From Candidatus Nitrotoga sp. 1052 (lineage in GTDB: Bacteria; Pseudomonadota; Gammaproteobacteria; Burkholderiales; Gallionellaceae): a stretch of 58,805 nucleotides of DNA. Position numbers and translations under genes: made by a program. The notes beneath the pieces were generated by a model. That model had not been told where the DNA came from, did not search any database, and saw nothing but the letters and a program-made list of their open reading frames with translations. The DNA lies in assembly GCF_927312905.1 (NCBI RefSeq), contig NZ_CAKMHQ010000053.1, forward strand, positions 1 through 58,805. Reading direction: 5' to 3'. This document shows positions 37,048 to 47,700 of the stretch, piece by piece (positions within the stretch are counted from its first letter, which is position 1; each line of letters begins with the position of its first letter).

Positions 37048-38673
37048 ATGAAAGTATTGCAGTTACACAAGAATAAAGCTTCCCGGTTACGGGTTATAGC
37101 CAGCCTGCTGGCTGGTACCGTATTAATAACGCCACTTATTGCCGTTGCGCAGGTAAATACATCGGAGTTAAGCCCGCAGGAACAGGAACTGGATCAAAAG
37201 GGACGTATAGCAGACAGGTTACAGGGGATAGAAAATGAAAAAGCCTCCCTTAAAATAAAAGAGTCGCCTGCCACAGAAGCTAACCCCGGTTATGATATTC
37301 CAGTACGTAGTTACGGGTTGCAGCGTGAAACTGAGCCACCCCGATATGTCAAGCAACTCAATAAGACATGGTTGAAAGATTCTGAAAGTCTTAAAGATGT
37401 GGACTGGGTGGATTTGGGGCTGGAATCCCGGCTTCGCTATGAATACCGTGACAATGATTTTCGGCGTAATAAAGATGTTCTGGATGAACCACTTTTACTT
37501 CGTACTCGTATTTATGCTGCCGTAAAAAGTAAATTTGACCCACTACGCGCCACCATTGAACTTCAGGATTCCCGCCGTTTTGACAGCGTATTTGCGCCTG
37601 ATAACCGGGATATTAATAAGGTGAATGTAATGCAGGGCTACGGTGAGCTGTATTTTAAAGATGCGCTGGGTAAAGATGATTTGGGTAATGACCGGCCCAT
37701 CAGCATAAAAGCGGGACGCATGGCCTTTGAATTATCAGACCGCCGTTTGGTTGCACGTAATGAATGGCGCAACACAACGAATAACTTCCTGGGGTTACGG
37801 ACGACTCTGGGCCAGCCAAAAAGTGATTGGCAGGCAGATTTATTTGCCTTGCAGCCTGTAGTTCGCTTAATTGACCAGGGGGATAAAGCCGATCAAGCAC
37901 AATGGTTCAATGGTGCTAGCGGAGAGTGGCGAAAATGGTCCAAAGCTGTCACCCTGCAACCCTATTATTACCTGCTTCAGCAAGATGCCAACAAAGTTCT
38001 ATATGCTTCGGATGGAACCATTGCACCGGCAAGCGCCCATATAAATCGTAAAATTTATACCGCTGGCTTGCGAGGATATGGAGTGGTAGGGAATACCGGC
38101 CTGGATTACGATGCAAACTATGCCAAGCAATGGGGTGAGGATGGCGGACTTGATCACGATGCCTATGCCTATAGCCTGGAAGCTGGCTATACCGCCAACC
38201 ATTCATGGAAGCCCCGCCTGAGTGGCCTTATAAGCTTTGCCAGTGGTGATAAAAACCCAAAAGACAACACCAGCCAACGTTTTGAACGTTTATTCGGCTT
38301 TGCCAGACCCTGGTCTAATAATGACTATATCCAGATGGAAAACATCCATGCCTCCAAAGTTCGAGTTGAGCTTAACCCTACCAGTAAGTTAAAAATTGAC
38401 TTTGGTTATAGCTGGTATGAATTGGACAGCGCCACAGACCGTTGGAGTGGTGGAGCGAACCTGCGCGATCAAACTGGTAAAAGTGGAAAAAATATAGGCC
38501 AGGAATTCGATATGCGCGTACGGTATCCGATCAGCAAATTCATAGGGCTGAATGTAGGCTATGCGTATTTCATGGCGGGCGACTTTACTAAAAAGACGTC
38601 TCAGCTAGTTGAGCCTGGTCGTAAAGATAACTCAAGCTTTTTGTATGTTGAAACTTCGTTCTATGCCTTTTAA
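37048..38673 (+). CDS. Outer-membrane porin, alginate-export family
   Basis: This encodes 541 residues. A signal peptide covers about 1-34 (ending LIAVAQ). A coiled-coil spacer at about 40-70 (SPQEQELDQKGRIADRLQGI) resembles the periplasmic helices of phosphate porins. From about 110 a beta-barrel domain of the alginate-export (AlgE-like) type follows, with LRYEYRDNDFR and RLVARNEWRNTTNNFLGLR, ending in the aromatic FLYVETSFYAF typical of the barrel's last strand. The substrate cannot be read from sequence. It is monocistronic. Confidence 0.83.
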   Translation: MKVLQLHKNKASRLRVIASLLAGTVLITPLIAVAQVNTSELSPQEQELDQKGRIADRLQGIENEKASLKIKESPATEANPGYDIPVRSYGLQRETEPPRYVKQLNKTWLKDSESLKDVDWVDLGLESRLRYEYRDNDFRRNKDVLDEPLLLRTRIYAAVKSKFDPLRATIELQDSRRFDSVFAPDNRDINKVNVMQGYGELYFKDALGKDDLGNDRPISIKAGRMAFELSDRRLVARNEWRNTTNNFLGLRTTLGQPKSDWQADLFALQPVVRLIDQGDKADQAQWFNGASGEWRKWSKAVTLQPYYYLLQQDANKVLYASDGTIAPASAHINRKIYTAGLRGYGVVGNTGLDYDANYAKQWGEDGGLDHDAYAYSLEAGYTANHSWKPRLSGLISFASGDKNPKDNTSQRFERLFGFARPWSNNDYIQMENIHASKVRVELNPTSKLKIDFGYSWYELDSATDRWSGGANLRDQTGKSGKNIGQEFDMRVRYPISKFIGLNVGYAYFMAGDFTKKTSQLVEPGRKDNSSFLYVETSFYAF

Positions 38674-38693
38674 GTGGCAAGGCTCTAAGGCAA

Positions 38694-38812
38694 TGCTGAA
38701 CAAGTCCGTTCGCGTTGAGCCTGTCGAAACGTACTCCTTGTAAATCAATAAGTTGCTAATAGCATCGACAGGCTCAGCCCGAACGGAGGGACTTGTTCAA
38801 CGTAGCCTTAAC
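38694..38812. repeat. Large inverted repeat, REP/BIME-like
   Basis: The arms GAACAAGTCCGTTCGCGTTG...GAGCCTGTCGA (38698-38727) and TCGACAGGCTC...CCGAACGGAG...GACTTGTTC (38765-38798) pair over about 30 bp with few mismatches. The core GAGCCTGTCGAA/TTCGACAGGCTC belongs to a dispersed palindrome common in proteobacteria and often mobilised by RAYT transposases; such a gene lies 1.8 kb downstream. It may also terminate the porin transcript. Confidence 0.75.
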
Positions 38813-39380
38813 TTATGAATAGCAAAAATTATCGCCCATTTTTGTATCCATTCAGTAGGATTTTACTAAGTCAAGAATAAACAATTTGCTAGCATAGTCT
38901 TGGTGGGCATGAGGTAAAGCAGGGATATCGGGCTGAAGTCGTAAATCGCCCCCAAAGTTTCTCAGAAAATATAATTTAATAAATTCCATAGCTAGATAAA
39001 CTTGAGAGGTAGCATAATTTTATTCGTGAGCTACCAAATTTTTCTCCTACAAATGATATGAGAGTTACTTGCAGAGACCGGATCTGACACATTGGAGACG
39101 GTTATTTTGTTTGCCACGAGAGGCGTTTTTTCGGTCATAGCAGTCGGTGGCTGGATATCTAATTCAGTTTGCTGCGAGTGTCCGTTTCTTTAATCATCGA
39201 GCGACAGCCTACGACTCGAAAAAGACCAATAAACACACTCACTCAGCCTTCCAGATACCTGCTATTTGGGTATGTCGCATTAGAATCGGGAGCCGACGGT
39301 GTCCGCAGACATTTAGGGCGTTGTGGTCGGAGGTAATGTGTCGCAAGACAACTTGAGCATTGGTCGCTGCGAGATATATT
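38813..39380. other. Gene-free interval
   Basis: Many stops in all frames; no convincing gene, RNA or repeat. Confidence 0.35.
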
Positions 39381-39569
39381 TCATCTGAACGACTTGTAAG
39401 CGATGTATCTCAGATATTCGCGGATTACCATCACAAAGGGATCATCCACATCCCAATCGAACTTGCCCTGGAGGTTATCATCGTTGACATATTGCATTAT
39501 CAGGTGCTTCGGCTCAACCCTATAAGGAAGCCTAGAGGGCAGTCTGGCGGGTAATTGTTTCTTGTCCAT
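39381..39569 (-). CDS. Possible small hypothetical protein
   Basis: This encodes 62 residues opening MDKKQLPARLPSRLPYRVEP and containing DNLQGKFDWDVDDPFVMVIR. A weak GGTGATGG lies upstream of the ATG. No signal or membrane segment is visible and no family is recognised. It sits in an otherwise gene-free stretch; it may be a genuine short protein or the remnant of a longer one. Confidence 0.3.
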   Translation of the reverse strand: MDKKQLPARLPSRLPYRVEPKHLIMQYVNDDNLQGKFDWDVDDPFVMVIREYLRYIAYKSFR

Positions 39570-39937
39570 AATCCATCACCAATCTAGAGTGAAGTTACAT
39601 GAACTCTATATCGGCTTCAGTAAAGCTTTACTTAGCCACATCACCAATCAGGCACTCAAATTGCAGCCGTGCACGAATGACCGTAACGGGTGGGGAGTAC
39701 ACATTAGAGTTTTTGAAAGCTGACGTTCAGACAGCTTTAACACGGCACTACCAAGAAAATCCTGAGTGACTGCTATGGCCTGCGGATTCAATCGGTCATT
39801 CCCCCATGACATATCGGCCATCTGAAAATGGCACGTATCTGCTGGTCACATAAGCCAGTTTTTGACCGATGTTGTTTAATTGCATCACCCCGAGCATGCT
39901 AAAATTCAAGCCGTTTATCTGATACTGAATTCGGCTT
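39570..39937. other. Gene-free interval
   Basis: No ORF with coding character. A short GCTGACGTTCAGACAGC palindrome lies near 39719-39735. Confidence 0.3.
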
Positions 39938-40512
39938 ATGTCCAGTTCTAGCCGCAATCTGCTCATTGATTTTCTTTCCGACTTGGAGCAAACCGCAATT
40001 CTTTGGCAGATAGCTCTGCTGGCACTGAGCTTGGTACTTGCGTGGGGAATAAACCACTTGTTGTTGGGCCGACTTTCCAAGTCGGAATGGGTGTCGAAAA
40101 TCGGTTTGGGTGGCATATCCCGAGTCGCTTTTCCGTTGATGGCGTTGTTGATGGTGCTGATCGGAAGAGCCGTACTCAAAAACTGGTACTCCATCAATAT
40201 TCTGAATATTGTTGTGCCCCTCCTGTTTGCATTGATGCTGATTCGCCTTGTCGTATATATCATCCGCCAAGTCTTTGTTTCGAGGACTTGGCTTCAAGGC
40301 TCTGAACACTTCATTGCCATGACAATTTGGGTTGGGTTCGCCCTGTATCTCACAGGGTATCTCCCTGAAATCCTGGATGCAATGGATCATTTCGGCTTTC
40401 ACATAGGCAGGCAGCGAGTTTCACTGCTCCTTACTGAGCGGCATACTCTCAATTCTTGTCACCATGCTTGTGGCGATGTGGCTTGGACAGGCATTGGAAG
40501 ACGAAATTGGAC
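39938..40512 (+). pseudogene. MscS-type mechanosensitive channel, truncated N-terminal part
   Basis: The first 160 codons encode a membrane protein with about four hydrophobic helices (LWQIALLALSLVLAWGIN, then FPLMALLMVLIG and others) like the N-terminal region of MscS-family channels. A frameshift occurs near 40425-40435. The following segment, ILVTMLVAMWLGQALED, continues in another frame. It stops at about 40512, where the RAYT element begins. The pore-lining and cytoplasmic vestibule parts are missing on the far side. Confidence 0.7.
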
Positions 40513-40513
40513 G

Positions 40514-41293
40514 AAATTGGGTCAGACTCGATTTAATTTGATACACTTACTCCATGCCTGCAACCAGTAATTGCATGATGGCTCGCCTTCCCCGCTTATA
40601 TCTACCCGACCAACCTTTGCACGTTATCCAACGCGGTAATAACCGCGATCTCATTTTTGCGGCGGATGCCGATTACCAGTTTTATCTACGTTGTCTGCAC
40701 GAGGCGGCTAACATGCATGCCCTCACCGTTCACGCTTATGTGCTGATGACGAATCACGTGCATTTGTTGGTTACACCCGCCACGGAATCCAGCCTATCTA
40801 AAACCTTGCAGTCGATTGGGCGACGTTATGTGCAGTATTTCAATTTCACCTATCAGCGCACAGGGACGTTGTGGGAGGGGCGTTATAAAAGCACGTTGAT
40901 TGATAGTGAGCGTTATCTGCTGACATGTATGCGCTACATTGAGATGAACCCTGTACGCGCTGAGATGGTGGCGCATCCTGGCGATTATTCTTGGTCGAGT
41001 TATCGTGGCAATGGGCAAGGGAATGCGGATGGGTTGATTGTTCCGCATGAGTTGTACCAAAGCCTTGGTCGCACGGATGAGGAGCGTCAGTCTGCTTATC
41101 GGCAGTTGTTCCGGGCACAGGTTGCTAAGGCGGATGTGGAGGCTATCCGTAATGCAACAAACAAAGGGTGGGTTTTGGGCGATAGCCGCTTTGGCGCGAA
41201 GGTGGCAGCACTCGCGGAGCGACGGGCAATGCCTCTGCCACGTGGCAGACCGAAACGTGAGGTGGCAGATTAAATCGAGTCTGACCCCAATTT
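40514..41293 (+). mobile_element. RAYT transposase unit bounded by inverted repeats
   Basis: The left repeat at 40514-40537 (AAATTGGGTCAGACTCG...) and the right repeat at 41269-41293 (...CGAGTCTGACCCCAATTT) are inverted and match almost perfectly over 24 bp. They enclose a single REP-associated tyrosine transposase gene whose stop codon lies in the right repeat. The unit is inserted in an mscS-like gene. A second copy of ACGAAATTGG directly precedes the left repeat. Confidence 0.85.
40578..41273 (+). CDS. REP-associated tyrosine transposase (RAYT, Y1 HUH)
   Basis: This encodes 231 residues from the ATG of MARLPRLYLPDQPLHVIQRG, the usual family start; an ATG 24 bases upstream is less likely. 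It is an IS200/IS605-type Y1 nuclease. The HUH pair is His60 and His62 in TNHVHLLVTP, and the catalytic Tyr is Tyr120 in CMRYIEMNPVRA. Such enzymes cut and join single-stranded DNA at REP hairpins. It has a basic C-terminal tail (PLPRGRPKRE). All key residues are intact, so it may be active. Confidence 0.93.
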   Translation: MARLPRLYLPDQPLHVIQRGNNRDLIFAADADYQFYLRCLHEAANMHALTVHAYVLMTNHVHLLVTPATESSLSKTLQSIGRRYVQYFNFTYQRTGTLWEGRYKSTLIDSERYLLTCMRYIEMNPVRAEMVAHPGDYSWSSYRGNGQGNADGLIVPHELYQSLGRTDEERQSAYRQLFRAQVAKADVEAIRNATNKGWVLGDSRFGAKVAALAERRAMPLPRGRPKREVAD

Positions 41294-41378
41294 ATTCTGA
41301 ATAATTAGGTCGCTATAGCTGACACTAACCTGTATTTTGTTTAAAATGACAAACATATTTCAATAGGAGTTTGAACCC

Positions 41379-41801
41379 ATGACTTACGTAGTTACCGAAG
41401 CTTGTATCAAATGTAAATATACTGACTGTGTTGAAGTTTGCCCGGTGGATTGTTTTTACGAAGGGCCGAATAGCTTGGTGATTGACCCGGATGAATGCAT
41501 AGACTGTACCTTGTGTGTTGCCGAATGCCCAGTCAATGCAATTTATGCCGAGGACGATTTGCCAGAAGACCAGCGGCAATTCAGCGCGCTGAATGCAGAG
41601 CTGTGTAAGGTATGGAAGTGTATCGTCGAGAAAAAAGAGCCGCCCGCCGATGCAGATGAGTGGAAAGAAGTGAAGGACAAGCTACATTTGTTGGAGAAGG
41701 AATATGCTCCTGGCGAAGAGGAACGAAACTATCCTGGTGGATCGAAGGATGGGAAAGATGAGGATGGCTTGACCGGAATGGATAAGCTGCTGATGCGCTG
41801 A
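41379..41801 (+). CDS. fdxA: 7Fe ferredoxin FdxA
   Basis: This encodes 140 residues. It binds a [3Fe-4S] and a [4Fe-4S] cluster through [17 protein letters not shown] (Cys9 to Cys25) and [12 protein letters not shown] (Cys40 to Cys50). It is a cytosolic electron carrier. Typical FdxA proteins end near residue 107; this one has about 30 extra acidic residues ([16 protein letters not shown]) at the C-terminus. Confidence 0.93.
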   Translation: MTYVVTEACIKCKYTDCVEVCPVDCFYEGPNSLVIDPDECIDCTLCVAECPVNAIYAEDDLPEDQRQFSALNAELCKVWKCIVEKKEPPADADEWKEVKDKLHLLEKEYAPGEEERNYPGGSKDGKDEDGLTGMDKLLMR

Positions 41802-41967
41802 AATGCTTCTTCCGCTCCCTTCGTATTTATTGCTTCAGTGGTATCACCAAAGGCTCTTAGTTCTTTATTTCCGCGCAATACATCAGTGGACGTAACTTAT
41901 GTATCTTTCAATCGATAAGTATTGATGACGCTCGTCTGCGCGGGAATGACGATAGAGGTAATAAGCG

Positions 41968-44766
41968 TTGAACCCGATACCGCAAAGTAATACATCAACC
42001 GCCGCTGTTTTTTTTGATTCTGTCGCACGCGTCATTCTGACGCAGCACTCTCACGAAATACCTGATCTGCGCCGTGCCAGGGTATTGTTGCCCAATTACC
42101 ATGTGTCACAACCATTGGCGCAAAGCTTGGCACGTGTAGCCAACTTGCCTGCGATTTTATTGCCGCAGATGGTCACGCTCAATGATTGGGTTCAGTCCGT
42201 TCCCCTCGCACTATCTGTTATTCCCGACACTTGCCGTATCACCACTTTGTATCAGGCACTGCGTGTGCGGCGTTGGTTTGCCGATGCTGATCTATGGAGC
42301 ATCGCGCACGAACTGTTGATTTTGCTGGATGAGCTGACACAAAATCATGTCACGCTGCCACAAAATGCCGAAGATTTTCTATCGCAATTGGAACAAGGGT
42401 ATCAGTCCAAGCGTGGCATCGCCATGCAGTTCGAAGCACGCGTAGTGTATGAGCTATGGTATGCGATGAATAATAGCGGCGAATTCGATACCGCACGCGC
42501 TTATCAGCAAAGTTTGGCACAACTCGCGCAGCAAGCTGAGTTACCACTGTATGTGTTATTGACTTCCGCACTTGCTGCGACTGAAGCCCGATTCCTGGAG
42601 GCATATCATAAACGCGCGCCGGTGATGATTATTGATTTGCGCGAGTTGACATCACGACAGCCAGAATGTGCAGCGATGCGCATCATCGCCTCTAGCCGAC
42701 CTCGCTTTTCTGACCCTATTCCAACGGAAAATGAGAGAGAGGTGCACGATAACTTGCGCACGCAGGAGAGAGTGGAGGAGATGGATGCTCTGTCATTGCG
42801 CGAGCAAGCCAATCACCTGCAAAAACATTTCCCTCACGCTGCATTGGGACAACGCCTGCGTTTTTTTGGCGCTCATGGTTTGGAACAAGAAGCGCGTGCT
42901 ACCGAGGTACAGATACGGCGCTGGTTGCTTGCGGGTAAGAAGAATATAGCCATCGTCGCACAAGACCGCATAGTAGCAAGGCGTATGCGTGCTTTGCTGG
43001 AGCGCGCTGGTGTACTGGTATGCGACGAAACAGGCTGGAAGTTCTCCACGTTATCCGTAAGCACGGTGTTAATGCGCTGGCTGGATGCGCTGCAAAGTGA
43101 TTTCTACTATCAGGATTTACTCGACCTGCTCAAATCGCCATTCATTTTTGCCGATCAAGCCGTGTGCGAGCGTAAGCAGACGGTGCATCAGCTTGAACAA
43201 CTGGTGCGCAAGCATGGTGTGGTGGCGCATCTTGATACAGTTCTCGATTTGACGCAGGGTAATGTTGAGATGCGGATGGCACTGATACGGTTGCGTCAGG
43301 CGGCGGAGGTTTTGCATAAAAAAAACGATACGCTGTCCGGCTGGCTATGCGCGCTTTACGCCAGCCTGGAGATTCTCGGCATAGTGCAGGGGCTGAAGAT
43401 GGATTATGCCGGTATACAGTTGCTGCAGGCGCTGCAAAACTGGCAGCGTGAACTGCATGTCGATGCCACGCGCGTCAGCCTGACCGAGTGGCGGCATTGG
43501 TTGGCGCAACAACTCGATGAGCACACCTTCCTTGATTTAACGATCGACAGCCCGGTTTTACTCACCCATCTTGCCGCAACGCGCTGGCGCAGCTTTGATG
43601 CAGTGTTGATGCTTGGTTGTGATGCTGCACATCTGCCGGGCACTGACAACAGCGGACGGTGGTTCAATGATGCGGTGCGCACCACACTTGGCTTGCCAAC
43701 GCGTGAAGTGTATTTGGCACAGCAGCGCGATGACTTACTGGCATTGCTCGCCATGAATGACACGATGTTGGTTACTTGGCAAGCCAGCAAAAGCGGCGAA
43801 GCAAATCTGTTAAGCCCGTGTTTTGAAATGCTGCGTGCCCTGCACGAGTTGGCTTATGGCGACGATCTAACGATAAAGCAGGGGGAATGGGATAAGATGC
43901 TTGAAAGTACGCAAGTGCGCAGTGCAGAGTTTTCACTGCCACCGGCGGCTGCAATGCCTGCGCCAGTCGCGCTGCAAGGCCTTATTCCGAAACGTATTTC
44001 AGCTAGCGGCTATAACAGTCTGGTGGCTTGTCCCTATCAATTTTATGCCCGCCATATTTTGCACCTCAATGAAATGGATGAGGTGCGTGAAGACGTGGAG
44101 AAACGCGATTATGGTGAATGGGTGCATGACATTTTGCGACGCTTCCATGAGAAATATCAGGTGCTGGGCAATCATCTGCGCGCTGATCTGGATGCGGCCC
44201 TGCGGCGCATCAGTGTCGAGATTTTTGCGCCCGCTGTGCAACGCGATTATTTAGCGCGTGCCTGGCTGTTGCGTTGGCAGCAAGCAATCCCCGAATATCT
44301 GGAGACACAGTTAAAAAATGAAGCGGAAGGTTGGCAATATCAAAATGGAGAAGTGCCGTTTGAATTGCCATTGACCGCTGATTTGCTTATGCATGGACGG
44401 TTAGATCGTGTAGATGTGCTGGCCAAGGGGGGTAGCGCAGTGCGCGTGCTAGATTACAAGATGATGGATGCGGCCAGGCTACGCAATAAGCTCAAAGAAG
44501 CAGGCGAGGACGTTCAACTGGCTTGCTATGCCTACGTGTATGAGGCTGATGAAGCCGCATTTATCAGTATCGAAAAAGACAAGGTGATTGCAGTTGCACC
44601 ACCACAGGACGTGGCTGAACTGGCGCAGGCAAATATCGCACGTCTGTTGGAAGTGTTTGCACAGATGCGCAGTGGTGCAGCATTGCCCGCGCATGGGGCT
44701 GAAGAGGCATGCCAGTATTGCGAGATGCGCGGGCTATGCCGGAAATCAGAATGGAATGAGCGCTAA
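41968..44766 (+). CDS. PD-(D/E)XK nuclease, AddB-like subunit
   Basis: This encodes 932 residues starting at TTG (41968). It resembles the AddB subunit of AddAB helicase-nuclease complexes, which process double-strand breaks for recombination. An inactive helicase-like N-terminal body leads to a C-terminal nuclease: SASGYNSLVACPYQFYARH, then GRLDRVDV...VLDYKM (Asp and Lys of the PD-D/E-XK motif). The C-terminal CQYCEMRGLCRK supplies the iron-sulfur cysteines. It lies 31 bp upstream of addA. Walker A is not obvious near the N-terminus. Confidence 0.88.
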   Translation: MNPIPQSNTSTAAVFFDSVARVILTQHSHEIPDLRRARVLLPNYHVSQPLAQSLARVANLPAILLPQMVTLNDWVQSVPLALSVIPDTCRITTLYQALRVRRWFADADLWSIAHELLILLDELTQNHVTLPQNAEDFLSQLEQGYQSKRGIAMQFEARVVYELWYAMNNSGEFDTARAYQQSLAQLAQQAELPLYVLLTSALAATEARFLEAYHKRAPVMIIDLRELTSRQPECAAMRIIASSRPRFSDPIPTENEREVHDNLRTQERVEEMDALSLREQANHLQKHFPHAALGQRLRFFGAHGLEQEARATEVQIRRWLLAGKKNIAIVAQDRIVARRMRALLERAGVLVCDETGWKFSTLSVSTVLMRWLDALQSDFYYQDLLDLLKSPFIFADQAVCERKQTVHQLEQLVRKHGVVAHLDTVLDLTQGNVEMRMALIRLRQAAEVLHKKNDTLSGWLCALYASLEILGIVQGLKMDYAGIQLLQALQNWQRELHVDATRVSLTEWRHWLAQQLDEHTFLDLTIDSPVLLTHLAATRWRSFDAVLMLGCDAAHLPGTDNSGRWFNDAVRTTLGLPTREVYLAQQRDDLLALLAMNDTMLVTWQASKSGEANLLSPCFEMLRALHELAYGDDLTIKQGEWDKMLESTQVRSAEFSLPPAAAMPAPVALQGLIPKRISASGYNSLVACPYQFYARHILHLNEMDEVREDVEKRDYGEWVHDILRRFHEKYQVLGNHLRADLDAALRRISVEIFAPAVQRDYLARAWLLRWQQAIPEYLETQLKNEAEGWQYQNGEVPFELPLTADLLMHGRLDRVDVLAKGGSAVRVLDYKMMDAARLRNKLKEAGEDVQLACYAYVYEADEAAFISIEKDKVIAVAPPQDVAELAQANIARLLEVFAQMRSGAALPAHGAEEACQYCEMRGLCRKSEWNER

Positions 44767-44797
44767 TGGAAGAGATGCCAGGAATGGGGAGCATGCA

Positions 44798-47700
44798 ATG
44801 AACAATTTCATTGCTCTCAACCCTCAGCACAGCGTTGTCGTGGAAGCTTGCGCGGGCAGCGGCAAAACTTGGCTGCTGGTGTCGCGAATTCTGCGCTTGC
44901 TGTTGGCCGGTGTTAAGCCTGGAGAAATTTTAGCCATCACTTTCACTCGAAAAGCTGCGCAGGAAATGCAGGCGCGCTTGCATGAATGGTTACATTTTCT
45001 TGCCACGCAAGATGACACTGCTGTACGTGCTTTTCTTATGGAGCGCGAACTGCACGATGTAAACGACAACTTGTTGGCGCGCGCGCGAAGTCTGTATCGC
45101 GACTGCTTAATGGCGCAACCTGCTATTACCATCAATACTTTTCACGGTTGGTTCATGCAGATCATCCAGCGCGCCCCTTTGAATTCTGGTCTGCTTATAG
45201 GGATGCAATTGCTGGAGCGTACTTCGGTGCTGCAAGAGGAAGCATGGCAAATGTTTGCCGATAGCCTGCGTGCCGCACCCGACGAGGTAACTGCGCAAAA
45301 GATGCAATGGTTGTTTGCGGAATATGGTTTGCACAGTACGCGCACACTGCTGAAGAATTTTGTACAGAAGCGAGCCGAATGGTGGGCTTATACCAGCGGT
45401 CAGGAAGACGCAGTGGGCTATGCGATGGAGCAACTCCGTATCAAACTTGACGTTGATCCCGAGGAGGCCCCGCTGGCGGCGTTGCTGGATAAAAATTTTG
45501 AATCCAATGTACAGGCATTTGCAAGTTTGTTGCAAAGCGGCTCGGCAGCGCAACAGAAAGACGCGCGCATGCTGGTTGATGCTTTACGTTTACAAGATGC
45601 ACGTGCGCGTTTCGAAGCACTAAGTGACGGGCTTTATACCGACAAGGGTGATCCGCGCAGCAAATTCAAGGCGAATAAAGGGCAGGATGCAGAGCGCTAT
45701 GCCAGCCTTTGTTGTGCGCTATTCGAAGTTATGCAGTCCGTACGTGACGCTTTGACAGAGCGCGAAGCGCTGCGTATGAACCAGGCCGCGTTGCATTGCG
45801 GGGCAGCATTGCTGCAACACTATCAGGATTTGAAACTGCGTCAGCAGGTAATGGATTTTACTGATGTGGAATGGCAGGTGTGCCGCCTGCTCAGTCAGAG
45901 CGATTGTGCCGAGTATATGCAGTACAAATTGGATAGCCGCTACAAACATGTTTTGTTGGACGAGTTTCAGGATACCAACCCGGTGCAATGGCAGATTCTG
46001 CAAGCCTGGTTTGCTGCTTCTGCTGCAGTGGAATCGCGGCCAACCGTTTTTGTGGTGGGTGATCCAAAACAATCCATTTACCGCTTTCGTCGTGCCGATG
46101 CGCGCCTGTTCGGAGAAGTGAGTGCATGGCTGCAACAAGAGTTTGGCGCGTACCCCCTTAATCAGAATATCACTCGGCGCAATGCCCCGGCAGTGCTGAA
46201 AGTGGTAAATAGTGTGTTTGATTCGCAGCCGGATGGCTTCGTGGATTTTGAAACTCACATCGCGCATCACACGAATTTACCTGGTTTCGTCAATGCCTTG
46301 CCGTTAGCGTTAATTGAAAATTCGGCCGAGATTGACGCGCTGAGTAGATCGGGTTGGTTGCGTAACCCTTTGCAGGAAGCGCGTATCGAACAAGCGACCG
46401 GCGAGCGTGAAGCTGAGGCGCAGCAGTTTGCCGCTGGCATCGCCGACATCATGGCGCGCTGGAGTGTGCACGATGCAGATGGCACGGTGCGGCGCGCAGA
46501 ATACCGTGACATTATGGTATTGGTACGCAAGCGCACCCATTTACGCGTGTATGAGAGCGCCTTGCGTACGCACCGCATTCCCTTTTTAACTTCGCGACGC
46601 GGCGGGCTGCTGGACACGTTGGAAGCGGAAGACATACAGGCTTTACTGACCTTTCTGATCACTCCATTTGCCGATTTGGAATTAGCGCAAGTTCTGCGTT
46701 CCCCCATTTTCGCCTGCTCCGATGGCGATTTAATGCAATTGGTTCAAGACGAAATCGGTGGTAGCTGGTGGTCACGGCTGCAACGCTGTGAACAGGGCGG
46801 CGCAGCATCTGCCGAATTGTCGCGTGCGCACCGCTTGCTGAATAACTGGCTGGATCGCGCCGACAAATTGCCAGTTCATGATCTGCTTGATCGTATCTAT
46901 TTTGAGGGTGATTTGTTGCATCGGTATGAAGCTGCGCTGCCTGTCGAAATGTATGAAACGATACGCGCCAACCTGCAAGCCTTTATGGAGATTGCGCTGA
47001 ATGTGGATGCCGGACGCTACCCCAGCTTGCCACGCTTCCTTGCCGAGCTGAGAGAGCTTCGCACAGCTGACAACAATGAATCACCGGACGAGGGCAAGGT
47101 AGGTGAGGTCGGTAATGCCGTGCGTATTTACACCGTGCATGAGGCCAAGGGGCTGGAGGCACCCATCGTGTGGCTGCTTGATGCCAACGATACGCATCGT
47201 AAACCAGACAACTATGGCGTGCTGCTCGATTGGCCACCCAACGCACCGCAACCAGTGCATTTCTCGCTTTTTACTGATAAGCGTAGACGCGGAGCCAAGC
47301 GAGCGGCTTATTTTGATGCCGATGAAAATTATATGCGGCGTGAAGAAATGAATTTGCTGTATGTCGCCATGACGCGTGCGAAACAAGCGCTGCTAGTGAG
47401 CGGGAATGGCGAATTGAAAGAAACTTCCTGGTATGGCCGCATTTCGGCGGCGGTGGAGGAGGGCGATAATCCCTTGCTGATTGCGGTCGATAATCTTGCT
47501 TATGTTTTGCCTGAAGTCGATACTGAAATCGATGCAGCATTATTGCGGCCATTACCCACTGGTCAGCGCGCAATGCGCTCCACCGCTGCTCAGCGGCAAG
47601 GCATTTTGTTACACACGTTGCTGCAACATTTAAGCGCATCTTCGCCAGCTCTGCCAGGCACCTCCGTCCTACTTACAGCAGATGGAATTAAGAAGAGAGA

